From positions 14,623,340 through 14,687,339 of the forward strand of contig NC_087081.1 in NCBI RefSeq assembly GCF_026151205.1: DNA of 64,000 nucleotides, given 5' to 3'. Positions within the stretch are counted from its first letter, which is position 1. Every line of letters begins with the position of its first letter. The notes under the pieces are model-generated. The model ran no database searches and was not told the origin of the DNA. It saw only the letters and a list, made by a program, of their open reading frames with translations. This DNA is from Bolinopsis microptera. Lineage: Eukaryota; Ctenophora; Tentaculata; Lobata; Bolinopsidae. Below are positions 53,055 through 63,895 of the stretch, piece after piece. The position numbers and the translations under genes are program-made.

Positions 53055-53591
53055 AGGGGGTGCAAACCACAGAACTGGCAGTGATATTTTGAAATAACGC
53101 TCTATGATATATGATAATAAAGTTACGGTGACTCAATAGGTGAAACAATTAGCTCTCTAGTGCAAGTAAAAATAGATTTGAGGAGTCGCGAGTGGCCAAC
53201 AATGATACGTCATTTACATTCAGTCCTCAGCCGCTCCATCACTTGCCTACATAAATACTCGACACTCGCCTGACAATCAACAATTAAACTAATATTACAC
53301 TCATTTTGATCGATCCTAATGTTTCTTTTGTCGTTGTGTAAACAAATATGATGCATTTGAAGTTTTGTGTAGTTCGTGTTTATTGTGAAAGTTGTTCACT
53401 TAGTCCACTAACGGTACAACGTTATATTGTAATTTTACATTAATCCCGCAATTCCGTCATTGATAATCGCCATTATAACAGTAGTTCACGATTGCATGTA
53501 TTCATTTGGTATGGCAGTGAAGTTCCAATATAAAGATATTAAAGATCCAATATAAAGATATGTAAAGATATTACAAAAGTATAAGAATCAT

Positions 53592-54275
53592 TCAAAAAGC
53601 TCGCAAAGTTTCACTGCCACCCTGGCCTCCCTCTCCAACATCGACTGCTGCCTTGAATCCCGTATACTCGTTCTTTGAACTAGGATATCGTTCTCGAATC
53701 TTGTTGACAACACATGCTGGCAGGCCATATCGTCGGTTTTTGCCTAAACCGTTCAAGTCCAAGATGTTCAAGAAGGACTTATATCCTGTGTATCGCAACA
53801 TTTTGTTAAACTTTTCAGTTTTCTCCTCTTTGATACACCCATTTTTATTTACCGAGTACGATACAAGGTGCAGCACTTTTTTATTAAGAATAAGCTCATT
53901 GAAATCGTCTGTCAGTGTTATACACTTTCGATCACTCTTCATAACTTCAACTCGCTCAATGTCACAACAACAAAATAATTCCGTTCCAGCGTTTGTAACC
54001 AATGCACATTCGCCACAAGAACACCATTCACTCGGGTCTCTAAGATTTTCGCTTAGCTCCTCCACCTTCTTCTCCTCATCGGATGAACGCTCTTCATACG
54101 AGTCATTATCGCTGGAATGGTCACTCATGTCGCTATACACTGGGTCTTTTGAAACGTCATACCACCTAGGCACCTGTGGTCTGAACTCGTCAGTTTCCTC
54201 CTGGGATGAGTCTTCGTATGAACTTGAATCTTTAGAGTTAGAAGACTCAGATGAATCGCTACCAGTGGATGACAT
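53592..54275 (-). CDS. Kolobok accessory ORF with P2X7-receptor C-terminal (ballast-type, P2RX7_C) domain
   Basis: 227 residues from ATG 54275. Residues 1-80 are an acidic, Ser/Asp/Glu-rich disordered leader. Residues 84-210 match the zinc-binding cysteine-rich cytoplasmic domain known from P2X7 receptors: WCSCGEC (84-90), ELFCCC (99-104), a CIT turn (118-120), a FNELIL helix, a RYTGYKSFLN block (161-170), LPACVVNKIRERYP (185-198) and EYTGFK (203-208). There is no ion-channel part. It is divergent from the transposase with a shared upstream region of about 250 bases. A possible 5' non-coding exon ends at an acceptor near 54302. Its role may be DNA or protein binding in transposition; this is unproven. 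Confidence 0.8.
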   Translation of the reverse strand: MSSTGSDSSESSNSKDSSSYEDSSQEETDEFRPQVPRWYDVSKDPVYSDMSDHSSDNDSYEERSSDEEKKVEELSENLRDPSEWCSCGECALVTNAGTELFCCCDIERVEVMKSDRKCITLTDDFNELILNKKVLHLVSYSVNKNGCIKEEKTEKFNKMLRYTGYKSFLNILDLNGLGKNRRYGLPACVVNKIRERYPSSKNEYTGFKAAVDVGEGGQGGSETLRAF

Positions 54276-54524
54276 AACCTTGTTGTTGAACAAGAACTTG
54301 TACCTAGATAAAATAGCTAATAGTAATTACATTTTGAATTGCCATTATTCATACACTCAATAACATAATAATTATAACCATTACATCCAAACGATGCCCC
54401 ATCTCATCACTAATATTCTAAAATATCTGTAATTTTTCCGCTCTTTCGAGCAAAAATATAAACTCTTCATAAACATTTTCTTACCCAAATTTCTCTTTTT
54501 GCAGTTCATAACTAGGTGCACCAA

Positions 54525-56954
54525 ATGTCTAACTGTTGTGTTGCACATTGCAACAAAAAGCAAGGTACTCCCAGCGGTGAAAGTGATTTTAGGCGTTTTA
54601 TTCGTTGGTACCGTTTTCCCAAAAAGAAAGCTATGCAGAAGAAGTGGACTGCCCGGGTATTACGCCGTATTGCAGACGTTAACCCTGAATCTATGTACGT
54701 ATGTAGCGAACATTTTGAGGATGAAGACTTCGTTTACAGAAACCTACTTGAGGCCGACATGTTCAGTGATGAGCTCCTAGTTGGTCACCATATGAAACTG
54801 AAAGCCGATGCTGTACCCAATACCGATAGAAAGACTGGACTCCTGCGCAAAGGACGACCTCTTGCCACGAAAGCTATAAAACGTATCCATGATGACATTT
54901 CCCAGAATTTGGCAACTGAACAAGCTGAACCATCGTCCAGTTCGTTGGGGTCGAGGGCACCCAAATGTGTGCGAAGATCTATGGGTATGGAGGACATTGA
55001 CAAACTTATTGATCAGAATCAATCGATAGTTGGATCTTTTACTGATGAAATGGAGGTCCTGGTTGATGAACCAATAGTGGAAATTCTTGAGGCTAGTCAC
55101 AAGGATAAGGCTGTACAGCATAGTTTACGAAGCAAGTCGAAGCAGACACAAATTGGGGGATCCTTTAATTCACTTGATAACACTTCATACCTCGACGACT
55201 TGGAAACTTCGGGTTCTGAGTCAGATTTAAACGAAGTTGACGATGACCCTGATTATACCCTGATCAATTCCAGTACCTCTAAAGAACTAGATTTCTCTAG
55301 AAACCATAGTTATAAGAGAAAAAAGACGGGGAAAATGACTCACGTGACGTTTCCTATTTCTAAAGTTATAGGTAAATAGCATGATGATCAAAGTAAACCA
55401 TGTTTATTGTTTATTTATTCGAAAAATCTCTTAGTGCACTAGATTTCGGACTTACTCCTTTTATTCTTGAACTTAATCGATAATTTTCTAGTTGACTGCA
55501 AACGATTGAAGGAGCTATTCAACTATTGTAGTCAGTGTGGGGCTGCTGCAGAGGACAAATCTGTGCACTATGAAGGAGCATTCGTGTCTGTTAGGTATAG
55601 GTGCAAAGGAGGGCACAGTAAAGTTTGGCGTTCGGGAGAGATCAAGCACCAGCAGTCTCTTATTAACGTTGAATTGGTCGGGTCTGTAAAAATGAGTGGC
55701 ATCGGATTTACTGCGCTCCAAGAACTTTTTAGAACTCTGGAAATGCCGATAATGTCGAGCAGTACATTTTATGAACTAGCTAACAGGTGGATTTATCCGG
55801 TTTTTGTGAGAGAATTCACAAAAATGAGAACGGAAATAATATCTGAGCTAAGGGTGACAAAAAACCTGATACTGTGCGGAGATGCACAGTTTGATTCTCC
55901 TGGGTTTTCTGCAAAATTCTGCACATACACCATAATGGATTGTGAGAATAATAAGGTAGTTGACACTATCATTGTGCAGAAGGGACAGTACGAGGGAGAA
56001 CTGGAAAGGCAAGCTTGTCAGGAGCTATTGGATATTCTTATAACAGAGGACAAGCTTGACATTGCCAAATTCGTTAACGATAGACATCAGGGAATTGCCA
56101 AAATGATACGAGAGCAATATCCTGATATCTATCACGGATACGATGTATGGCATATGGCAAAGAATCTGCGAAAGAAATTAAACAATGCAGCTAAGAAACA
56201 TCCATTAATAGGCGCCTGGAATCGCCAGCTTGTGAACCATTTGTGGTGGTGTGCTGAGAATTGTGGTAAAGATCCAGAGCTGCTGGTGGAGATGTTTCAC
56301 TCTTCACTGTTCCACGTATTAAATATACATACATGGGGCAGGAGGACCGAGATACACAAACAGTTTAAGGTTCTCCGTGGTAGGAGGCCATATCCGACGC
56401 TACCTGTCCTGAACAAGAAGTGTTGGCACCCGACCATAAAAAAAGGTGACGACAGAAAGATCAAGTGGTTCAACGTCACTGAAGATGATTTCAAAGCGCT
56501 CTTCAAGATCATAACTGGAACAAAGTTTTCCAACGACATGAAGCAATGCAGCGAATTTCTCCACACAGGTGCACTGGAGTCACTACACAGCACCAAGATC
56601 AAGTATGTGCCAAAATCCACGGCATATAATATGAAAACCAATATTGTGATGATGATGTTCGTTGTGTTAATTCATAATAACGTGTTGGGTATGACCCCGA
56701 CCAAACGATACGAGGTTAGAGATTACTCTCGAGCCAGTAAGCAATACCGTATCAAGACGAAGGTCGTCAAGGACATCATACCTTTCAAGAAGAGTTTGCT
56801 ATCAGACATTACTGGAAACATAGATCTAAATGTAAGGCTCCCTCTTGATCTGTCACGCTACATGAGGCGACCAGTCCCTAAGACCTTTCATAGTATCGAA
56901 AAACCCACCTTGGAGGAATTAAAGGACAAGACATTTTCTAGAATGGGGAAATAA
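54525..56954 (+). CDS. Kolobok transposase with N-terminal THAP zinc finger, two exons
   Basis: Exons 54525-55371 and 55492-56954, donor ATAG|GTAAAT, acceptor TTTTCTAG, phase 1 on both sides, 769 residues. The THAP finger at residues 4-100 has C4/C9 and C60-x2-H63, the invariant W41 and P32, and AVPNT at 96-100. An acidic linker (about 100-280) follows. The catalytic part has GDAQFDSPGF (Asp about 413), NDRHQGIAKMIRE (Asp about 479), YDVWHMAKNLRKKL (about 499-512) and GALESLHS (Glu about 645), a plausible DDE set. The THAP finger would bind the terminal repeats and the DDE domain would cut and join at TTAA. A poly(A) signal occurs near 57150 (CAATAAAC). No disabling changes are seen. Confidence 0.9.
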
Positions 56955-57545
56955 TTGTAGACCAACAATTTTTTACGCTATTTGTGCAAAACCTCGTTAA
57001 TCAAAACATTATTAATACATATGTTATATTTTAATTCCCATTTTCCTGTAGTGTTACGATTTTTAAAGAATTACTCCACGTCTGTTCCAATTCTTATTTG
57101 TCACCAGTTACTAAAAATTACGTCTCAGTTTACACTACACTTCTTCATCAATAAACTATACACAAATAACACGCCAAGAGTAAGACTGAACATAAACCAC
57201 ATGTATAATCTACGCTATAGGTGCTGTGGTGGATAACGAAAAAAAGTGTGAGGTTACCAAATTAAAACACTATTCAACATGTCGGACACGGTGCAAACTG
57301 CAAACCTAAAGTAATCAGCCGAAAACTGTACACACAAACACTGTGTTTGCATAGCAAGCAACACTCACTGGGGAGTGCGGGGGGAGGGAAGAATGCAAAT
57401 GACGTCACAGCGCGATATCTAATTATGGCTCTAACTTATGATAGGAACATAATAGAAGTTTGAAACTTTCAGAATTTGTTCTTGTCATAGTTACAGTCAA
57501 GTTATCGAAGTTTCAAAGGTGGTTAGTGGGAGGTTTGCACCCCCT

Positions 57546-57895
57546 TTAAAAGTAACGTTACCTCTCCAGGAGGAAAATTCAATGTTCAAGACAACGTAAT
57601 TGTTGAGTTATCTCAAAATCTCCAGAAAAGTCCCCTTTCGGACCGATCAAAAGTTTGCAACTTTAACTTTGCGGATTCCTGTACTCTGGTTGGCTGAATT
57701 GTGTCACGTGGTAGTTGACATACGTTGCATGCCACTTTTCGCGCGCGGTGCCACTTTTCGCGCGCGGTGGTAGCTGCCTGAACATTGGACTGCGCCACGC
57801 GTGCAAATCATGCTTGTTGTCGCGCGCGAGGTCAAGCCGTCTGTTTAAATTAAACCAAGGCCAACTCTAATACCACCACCAGCCGGTAACTTTTC
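57546..57895. repeat. 1.38-kb repeat, copy C, right part
   Basis: Continues copy C after the Kolobok: TTAAAAGTAACGTTACCTCT onward, matching 13517-13800 and 20020-20297. It has an extra tandem insert at about 57716-57770 (two GCCACTTTTCGCGCGCGGTG units) that shares TTGACATACGTTGCATGCC with 42548. Similarity ends near 57895. Confidence 0.85.
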
Positions 57896-59290
57896 CTGGG
57901 TTTACGAGACGGAAATTTTGTTGAAAACCGGACGGTTCTATTTATTTTACTTTTGGAGATATACCCCCAACCGGTAGGGTTTGCTGGGTCTAACCTACAC
58001 GCGCGTTTAAAAGAATTTGCACTTTCATTTTGAAATTGCTCTAACCAGAGCCCTCTCGCTTGCAGTAGCGCGCGACCGCCGTAGGCGGCAAAGCACAAAG
58101 GATATATATATTCAACTTGTGAAACAAGCGCGTCACGGCAGTACGCGTATACACATGGCTATGTGAATTTTAAAACGTTCACTTTGACAAACTATAACTC
58201 TCCACCAATCAAGTCAAAGTTCGATTTTAAAATATCAAAAGAAAGTAGAGAATTTCGCCAACACGAATGGGGGTCCCTTGTCATACGTTGTATGACCCGC
58301 CGCGCACGAAGTGCGCGGCTCCCCCTGTAGCGTCGAAGACGCTACAGGGGGTCATAGCCGTTTTGCAAACAATAACAAACCAAAAGGGAACTCAGTCAGT
58401 TCCCTCCATAATAAAGCGCCGCGCCATACGTGATTGTACTGAATATTTGTGTGTCGCCAATACGAAATGCTTGCGGAGAACATGTTTGTGGCTTTTGACT
58501 TGGATCCAGCTTTATTAATTATAAATTCGATCGACCTTTATTACTATTTTATTCGTAATGGTTTTGAACTTGAATTATTCTAGTTTATCTACTCGATCTA
58601 CCGTTAGTTATTTCGATCCTTGATTGCTGCTGTTTAGGTAGGATTATAGGATAGCTTTCGCTTTTAGAGCCATCTGCACTGTATACTAGTATTGTTAATG
58701 CAAGTTGAATGAATGTATATTTTAGGGGATTGGGTCTTGTTTAAGCATTTCATATCATTTAATTGAAAGGTATACCGGTCGGACCTGTTTGTGTATAAGT
58801 ATAAAGGCACATAATATTTTGAACCTTGAAAACACAGTGTTCGGTTTCTGTAGATATTTAACTTTACTGTAACCTGCTCATGCCTATCCTGATCCCAGAA
58901 ATATTATCAGTTTTATCATATCAGTATGTTCAACAGGTCAGACGTTTTAGTAATATATAATCGACAATTGTGACTGGTTTAACCTGCATAATTTCTTATT
59001 GGGCGACAGCTGTCCGGCAGCGACATCTGTCCGACAGCCGAATTGGGGATTTCGGACAGATTTCGCTGTCGGACAGGAGCAGTTTTTGGCGACATTGTCC
59101 GAATTTCGGATCATTATATATTGTAACTTCGGTTCACATTCGTATTTCACAAGCTCACAGGTAATCTCGTGACGTTGCTCCCATTGTTCTAATGCTGATG
59201 TGATCTGTTGAGATCTGATCAATCGATACGTGATTGACCAGTTGCGGACAGGATCGTGCTAGCCGTACACTAACAAGCTGTCGATCACAT
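57896..59290. other. no gene seen apart from hairpins
   Basis: No supported coding sequence. 59005-59105 has several inverted GCTGTCGGACAG/CTGTCCGACAGC motifs that could fold. The triloop hairpin cluster at 58282-58351 is listed separately. Confidence 0.35.
58282..58351. repeat. three consecutive triloop hairpins
   Basis: CATAC-GTT-GTATG (58282-58294), then GCCGCGCAC-GAA-GTGCGCGGC (58299-58319), then CCCCCTGTAGCGTC-GAA-GACGCTACAGGGGG (58321-58351). All arms are perfect, and every loop is three bases closed by a C-G pair. The first two recur in copies A (14063-14100) and B (about 20561-20598), where the third is degenerate. Confidence 0.85.
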
Positions 59291-59295
59291 CACAG

Positions 59296-59526
59296 GTGTT
59301 TCTAATATGTCTCATATGTTTTTTTACACTCTGTGTTTACTCGACGATTTGCTTAATTATAACAGTAAACCATTTATGTGGAATTAATATTTGATCGTAC
59401 CTTTACCATTTAAGCCCTCGAACATTGATATTAAAACAAAGAGCTCAGTTTGTATTATAGATTTAAACATCAAGTGGGACGTTGAATACGTGACTTGTGT
59501 GGAGGCTCCTGCCTGCCCTTTAAATC
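59296..59526. repeat. partial unit of the 351-bp repeat family
   Basis: GTGTTTCTAATATGTCTCAT to CCTGCCTGCCCTTTAAAT, about 95% like the later units and in the same orientation. It stops at the point where the other units continue into AAATTGTTTAACCACTCCCG. Confidence 0.75.
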
Positions 59527-59821
59527 AACGGTTTAAGTGTATACGTCTTTATTAATGTTGCCTCCGATTTCACTACACTGACAACATTCACTTTTTATTT
59601 TTTGTGTTATTTTTTACTTGGGATCTCATATCATAAAATTTTATCATCGCAATACGGGTATTAATTTACCTCCCAGCGGTGAGACACCGCTTCCCTCCAT
59701 CGCCATGTTTGAAGCTCTCCCATCATCTGTTCTACTTCAGAGGGAAGTGATTTATTTTATATTTTAAAATTATTATTATTCCAGTATAACAAATACATTT
59801 TTTAATCGTGTAAAATCGTCT

Positions 59822-60459
59822 AAATTGTTTAACCACTCCCGGACGAATTGCCATTATAATAGGCCCGACAGAATGTGAGGGCTTATTATACCTACATCAC
59901 ATCGCTGCTAGGAAACCAGTTATTAAGTGTTTCTAATATGTCTCATATATTTGTTTACACTCTGTGTTTACTCGACGATTTGCTTAATTATAACAGTAAA
60001 CCATTTGTGTGGAAATAACATTTGATCGTACCTTTACTATTTAAGCCCTCAAATATCCCTCGAACATTGATAATGATATTAAAACAAAGAGCTCAGTTTG
60101 TATTATAGATTTGAACATCAAGTGGGACGTTGAATACGTGACTTTTGTGAAGGCCCCTCATGCCTGCCCTTTAAATTGTTTAACCACTCCCGGACGAATT
60201 GCCATAATAATAGGCCCGACAGAATGTGAGGGCTTATTATACCTACATCACATCGCTGCTAGGAAACCAGTTATTAAGTGTTTCTAATATGTCTCATATA
60301 TTTGTTTACACTCTGTGTTTACTCGACGATTTGCTTAATATTATAACAGTAAACCATATGTGTGGAAATAACATTTGATCGTACCTTTACTATTTAGGCC
60401 CTCAAATATCCCTCGAACATTGATAATGATATTAAAACAAAGAGCTCAGTTTGTATTGA
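59822..60459. repeat. 351-bp repeat, 1.8 tandem units
   Basis: Unit starts AAATTGTTTAACCACTCCCG at 59822 and again at 60173. Unit two ends with GAGCTCAGTTTGTATT and runs directly into LINE coding sequence. A further unit lies at 62088-62424. Confidence 0.8.
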
Positions 60460-61159
60460 ATGTAATGAGGTAACTTTCACAATCAAAGAGTGCAAAGAGA
60501 CAAAATATCTTGGCCTCATTCTAGATAGTAAATTAAACTTCAAAAGCCATGTAGATTATATTATTAGGAAGGTCATGAAGAGAATTGGTGCCATGTATAG
60601 AAGTAAAGCACTGCTACCCATTAAATATAGGAAAATGTTTGCCAATGCACTCATGTTACCACAATTCGATTTAGACACGATCTATTGTAGAGCTGGCAAG
60701 ACAAAACTTGCTGAACTTGACACTCTGTACAAAAAGGTAGCCAAAATAGCTCTCAACGTTCCACAAACAGAGAGCAGCCTTAATGTTTATAGAGACATGA
60801 AATGGTTACCACTCCATCTTAGACGACAACTCCATCTGTCAAATTATATGTTTAGAATCATCCATGACAATTGTCCTACAAACTTTATGAACAAATTTAG
60901 TTACATATCAGGAGGTAGTAGGAGCGGCGAAAGCTGCAACTTATATGTTAATAGATCAACATCACATAAAAACTTTCAATACTTGGGGGCAAAATGTTGG
61001 AATAATGTTCCAACAGATCTACGAAATCTGCCCGATGTTAAAAGCTTTAGTGATTCGTATAAGAAACAGCTACTCTCATCTATAACAACAGACCCTAATT
61101 ATACCGTCGACAATTCATATGACAAATTTTACACTGCAATCATAGTCGACGATAACTAA
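60440..61159 (+). pseudogene. LINE ORF2 C-terminal fragment, 5'-truncated
   Basis: In frame from about 60455: CIECNEVTFTIKECKETKYL, then GLILDSKLNFKSHVDYII (the post-RT DLGV-like motif) and KRIGAMYRSKALLPIKYRKM. The C-terminal domain ends CWNNVPTDLRNLPDVKSF and a stop at 61157-61159. The reading frame is clean but the RT core and endonuclease are absent. Family CR1/L2-like. It lies between two copies of the 351-bp repeat. Confidence 0.7.
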
Positions 61160-62085
61160 GTATCTTCTAATTCTTTTAAATCTGAGGCATATATAATTGA
61201 TGTATCGAAAGGATATTCTCTTTTTTTACCACCTTACCATTCTGATTGATTTTGCACATGACTGACATGTTTTAACTGGAGAAGGGGTTCGCACAGTGGT
61301 AGTTTTATAAACCACTTTTAATTTATTGACCTATTATACCTAGTGGTAGTTTTATAGACCAAATTTAATTTATTAACTTATTATACTTAATATTTATTTT
61401 TGGTGACTGTATCACCCAGTTTTAACATTTGATAATTGTACAGTTTATTGACGACACATTGACTGAATGTTATTTTATATTCTAATTTATATTCTAGATA
61501 TTTTATTTATTTTTCAACAGACGACATCTTCCTGTTTTTTCTTTTCTATATTAGTTACTCATATCTCTTGTACAGACTGTTTTACAAGGACATTGACAGA
61601 TGATACTCACATTAGGCATTCATTATTGCATCTAAATTATTTCACTTGCATTAGGTTTAGAAATTTATTCTCTAGTTAACAGATTCAAATGTATAATTAA
61701 TTTGTAGTATGACAGTAAGGTATCGTATATAAGAAGTTATTGAATTTTGCTTGGGCTATTATATTGACTATTGAGGTTTAATGATGATATGGAATTTGAA
61801 TATTATATATTAATTTACACTGTGTGGTTGGGGCATTTTGCATAGTAAATATGGTTACTACTCCTATATATCATATTATTTGATTGGTATTCGATTTCTG
61901 ATTATTTTCCTAGGAATATGATTATTATATCTCAATTTGGCTTTAGGTAGGGTGCCCCGCTAAAAAGCTAAAAGAACTGGATTCTTCCAGGAAGCATCCC
62001 GTGCACAGAGCTTGGTCTACATATATATTAAATTATTAACCAATAACCATTCATTCTGTATGTGCACGAAAATTTATTTCGATCA
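61160..62085. other. probable LINE 3' UTR, no gene
   Basis: T-rich sequence with a local duplication of GTGGTAGTTTTATAGACCA (about 61298-61360). No supported coding frame. Confidence 0.35.
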
Positions 62086-62087
62086 TT

Positions 62088-62424
62088 TATAGATTTAAAC
62101 ATCAAGTGGGACGTTGAATACGTGACTTTTGTGAAGGCCCCTCATGCCTGCCCTTTAAATTGTTTAACCACTCCCGGACGAATTGCCATAATAATAGGCC
62201 CGACAGAATGTGAGGGCTTATTATACCTACATCACATCGCTGCTAGGAAACCAGTTATTAAGTGTTTCTACTATGTCTCATATATTTGTTTACACACTGT
62301 GTTTACTCGACGATTTGCTTTATTATAACAGTAAACCATTTGTGTGGAATTAACATTTGATCGTACCTTTACCATTTAAGCCCTCGAACATTGATATTAA
62401 AACAAAGAGCTCAGTTTGTATTAA
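62088..62424. repeat. 351-bp repeat, solitary downstream unit
   Basis: ATAGATTTAAACATCAAGTG through GAGCTCAGTTTGTATT, nearly identical to the unit ending at 60459. Part of it (62100-62262) is open in one frame, but so are other units, and I do not treat it as a gene. Confidence 0.8.
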
Positions 62425-63372
62425 ATTTTATTTGAATTAGGTATTTTTAAACCCAATTAGTAATGTTGCTTTTAATTATAATTTTCCATAGCAAGGACTA
62501 ATCAAGTGTAATATGTAACAAGATAACATCAGTATTCTCTAAACTGTATATTATGCAGGCAAGTTATTTGACTTTAAGTGTCTATTTAAATTGACCATAG
62601 GTCATTTTCAAGGTCGCAGACGGTTGAATTTTTGCATTTGAAGGTTTATATTGTATGTTATCACAAGTTATCACTTGAGTTACAATCAGTACAATGCGCT
62701 TATTTAATTCAATACTCAGGTAACGTGTTGACTCTTGGCCCGGTAATAACTTAATAATGAGCCGAGAATAAGGGTTAAAGTTCGGTATCCATAATGGAGA
62801 CTGAGAGGAAGATATTGTCGAAGTATCCCCTCACTTGACTCATCGGTATGATATCTGACCATAATGAAAAAAAAAGACTTCGCACATGCAGTCCATGTTC
62901 TAGTTCTTGGTCTGCACTCTGCAATCTACCATGTAAGTGAATTTTATTGATAAGTTATTTGCGATCTGATCAGCTAACAACGCTTTTAGTAAAACCAAAA
63001 ACTATGTTATCACAAGATGTACACATGATGATCGCAATTAGGTCACTACTTAATTACTACGATAGGATGTCAATCTATATACATTATCTTATTCTACACA
63101 CATACCTTAGGGTGCGGTTGGCCGTCGCGGGGCTCACACGTGGGCGGATTCCCGCGTAATTTTCGAAGTAAATTTGTACAAAGTGTAACTTTCGTGAGCA
63201 CTATCTCAATCTGTGCGCGTACATTACATTTACATATTATTTTGTCGACAAAAATATGAATTATAGCGAGGCCGATGTTTTTTTTTGGATAACTTTTTAT
63301 CCATTTGTCTAAACTTCACTCTGTAAAAAGTTATTGGTAGTTCTAACTTCTAAGGTTTAAAGTTGTTCTAAG
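62425..63372. other. no gene seen
   Basis: AT-rich sequence without supported features. Confidence 0.3.
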
Positions 63373-63403
63373 AACTTGAAAGAACACCGTGTTCTTTCAA
63401 GTT
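63373..63403. repeat. perfect 15-base-arm palindrome
   Basis: AACTTGAAAGAACAC, one base, then GTGTTCTTTCAAGTT. Confidence 0.85.
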
Positions 63404-63659
63404 TTTACGTCACCATTTGCATTGCCCATCATACTCCATAGCAACCGCAACGGGTCCCCTAGCAACTGTTTCAAAATTTTGACTTTCTATCATCGTCTAA
63501 AGCATTACCTTTTATTTACTATAGCCTTGTCGAAGCCTTGTGATTTACAGTCATGATCTGGTGAATCTTTTGATTGGTCGGTGGCTTTCACAACGCGTCC
63601 CCATTCTCCAACTCCTGCTGCTGGAGAGAGAGACTCCCAAATTATATACCATAGATATA

Positions 63660-63895
63660 TTGGGGGGGGGGGTGACATGTCTCCAATGTCTCCCGCACCT
63701 TATCTTTCCGAAAAAGACAAAGACATTGGAGACATTGGAGACACAGCTTTTGGAGACATTGGAGACATTGGGGACATTAGAGACACAGCTTTTGGAGACA
63801 TTGGAGACATTGGGGACATTGGGGACATTGGGAACATTAGGGACATAAAATGGATATTAGGGGCATTGGAGACATTGGAGACACAGCTTTTGGAG
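63660..63895. repeat. GACATTGGA minisatellite after a G-tract
   Basis: A run of about 10 G at 63661 is followed by tandem GGAGACATT/GGGGACATT 9-mers with interspersed GACACAGCTTTTGGAGACAT blocks. Translated it gives an artefactual Leu/Glu/Thr repeat. Confidence 0.85.

Larger units (their letters stand above)
53055..57545. mobile_element. 4.49-kb Kolobok DNA transposon, complete-looking
   Basis: Terminal inverted repeats AGGGGGTGCAAACC / GGTTTGCACCCCCT (14 of 14). TTAA occurs on both sides (53051-53054 and 57546-57549). Copies A and B of the host repeat show the uninterrupted site CCTCTTTTAAAAGT, which proves insertion with TTAA duplication. The element carries a spliced THAP-domain transposase on the plus strand and a divergent minus-strand ORF with a P2X7-type C-terminal domain. 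THAP plus TTAA duplication defines the Kolobok superfamily. Both reading frames are intact. Confidence 0.9.

Noticed and set aside
53653-54363. Plus-strand 236-codon frame
   Set aside because: Complement of the P2X7-domain ORF, whose cysteine motifs identify the minus strand as coding.
63540-63848. 102-codon Leu/Glu/Thr-rich protein
   Set aside because: Translation of the GACATTGGA minisatellite.
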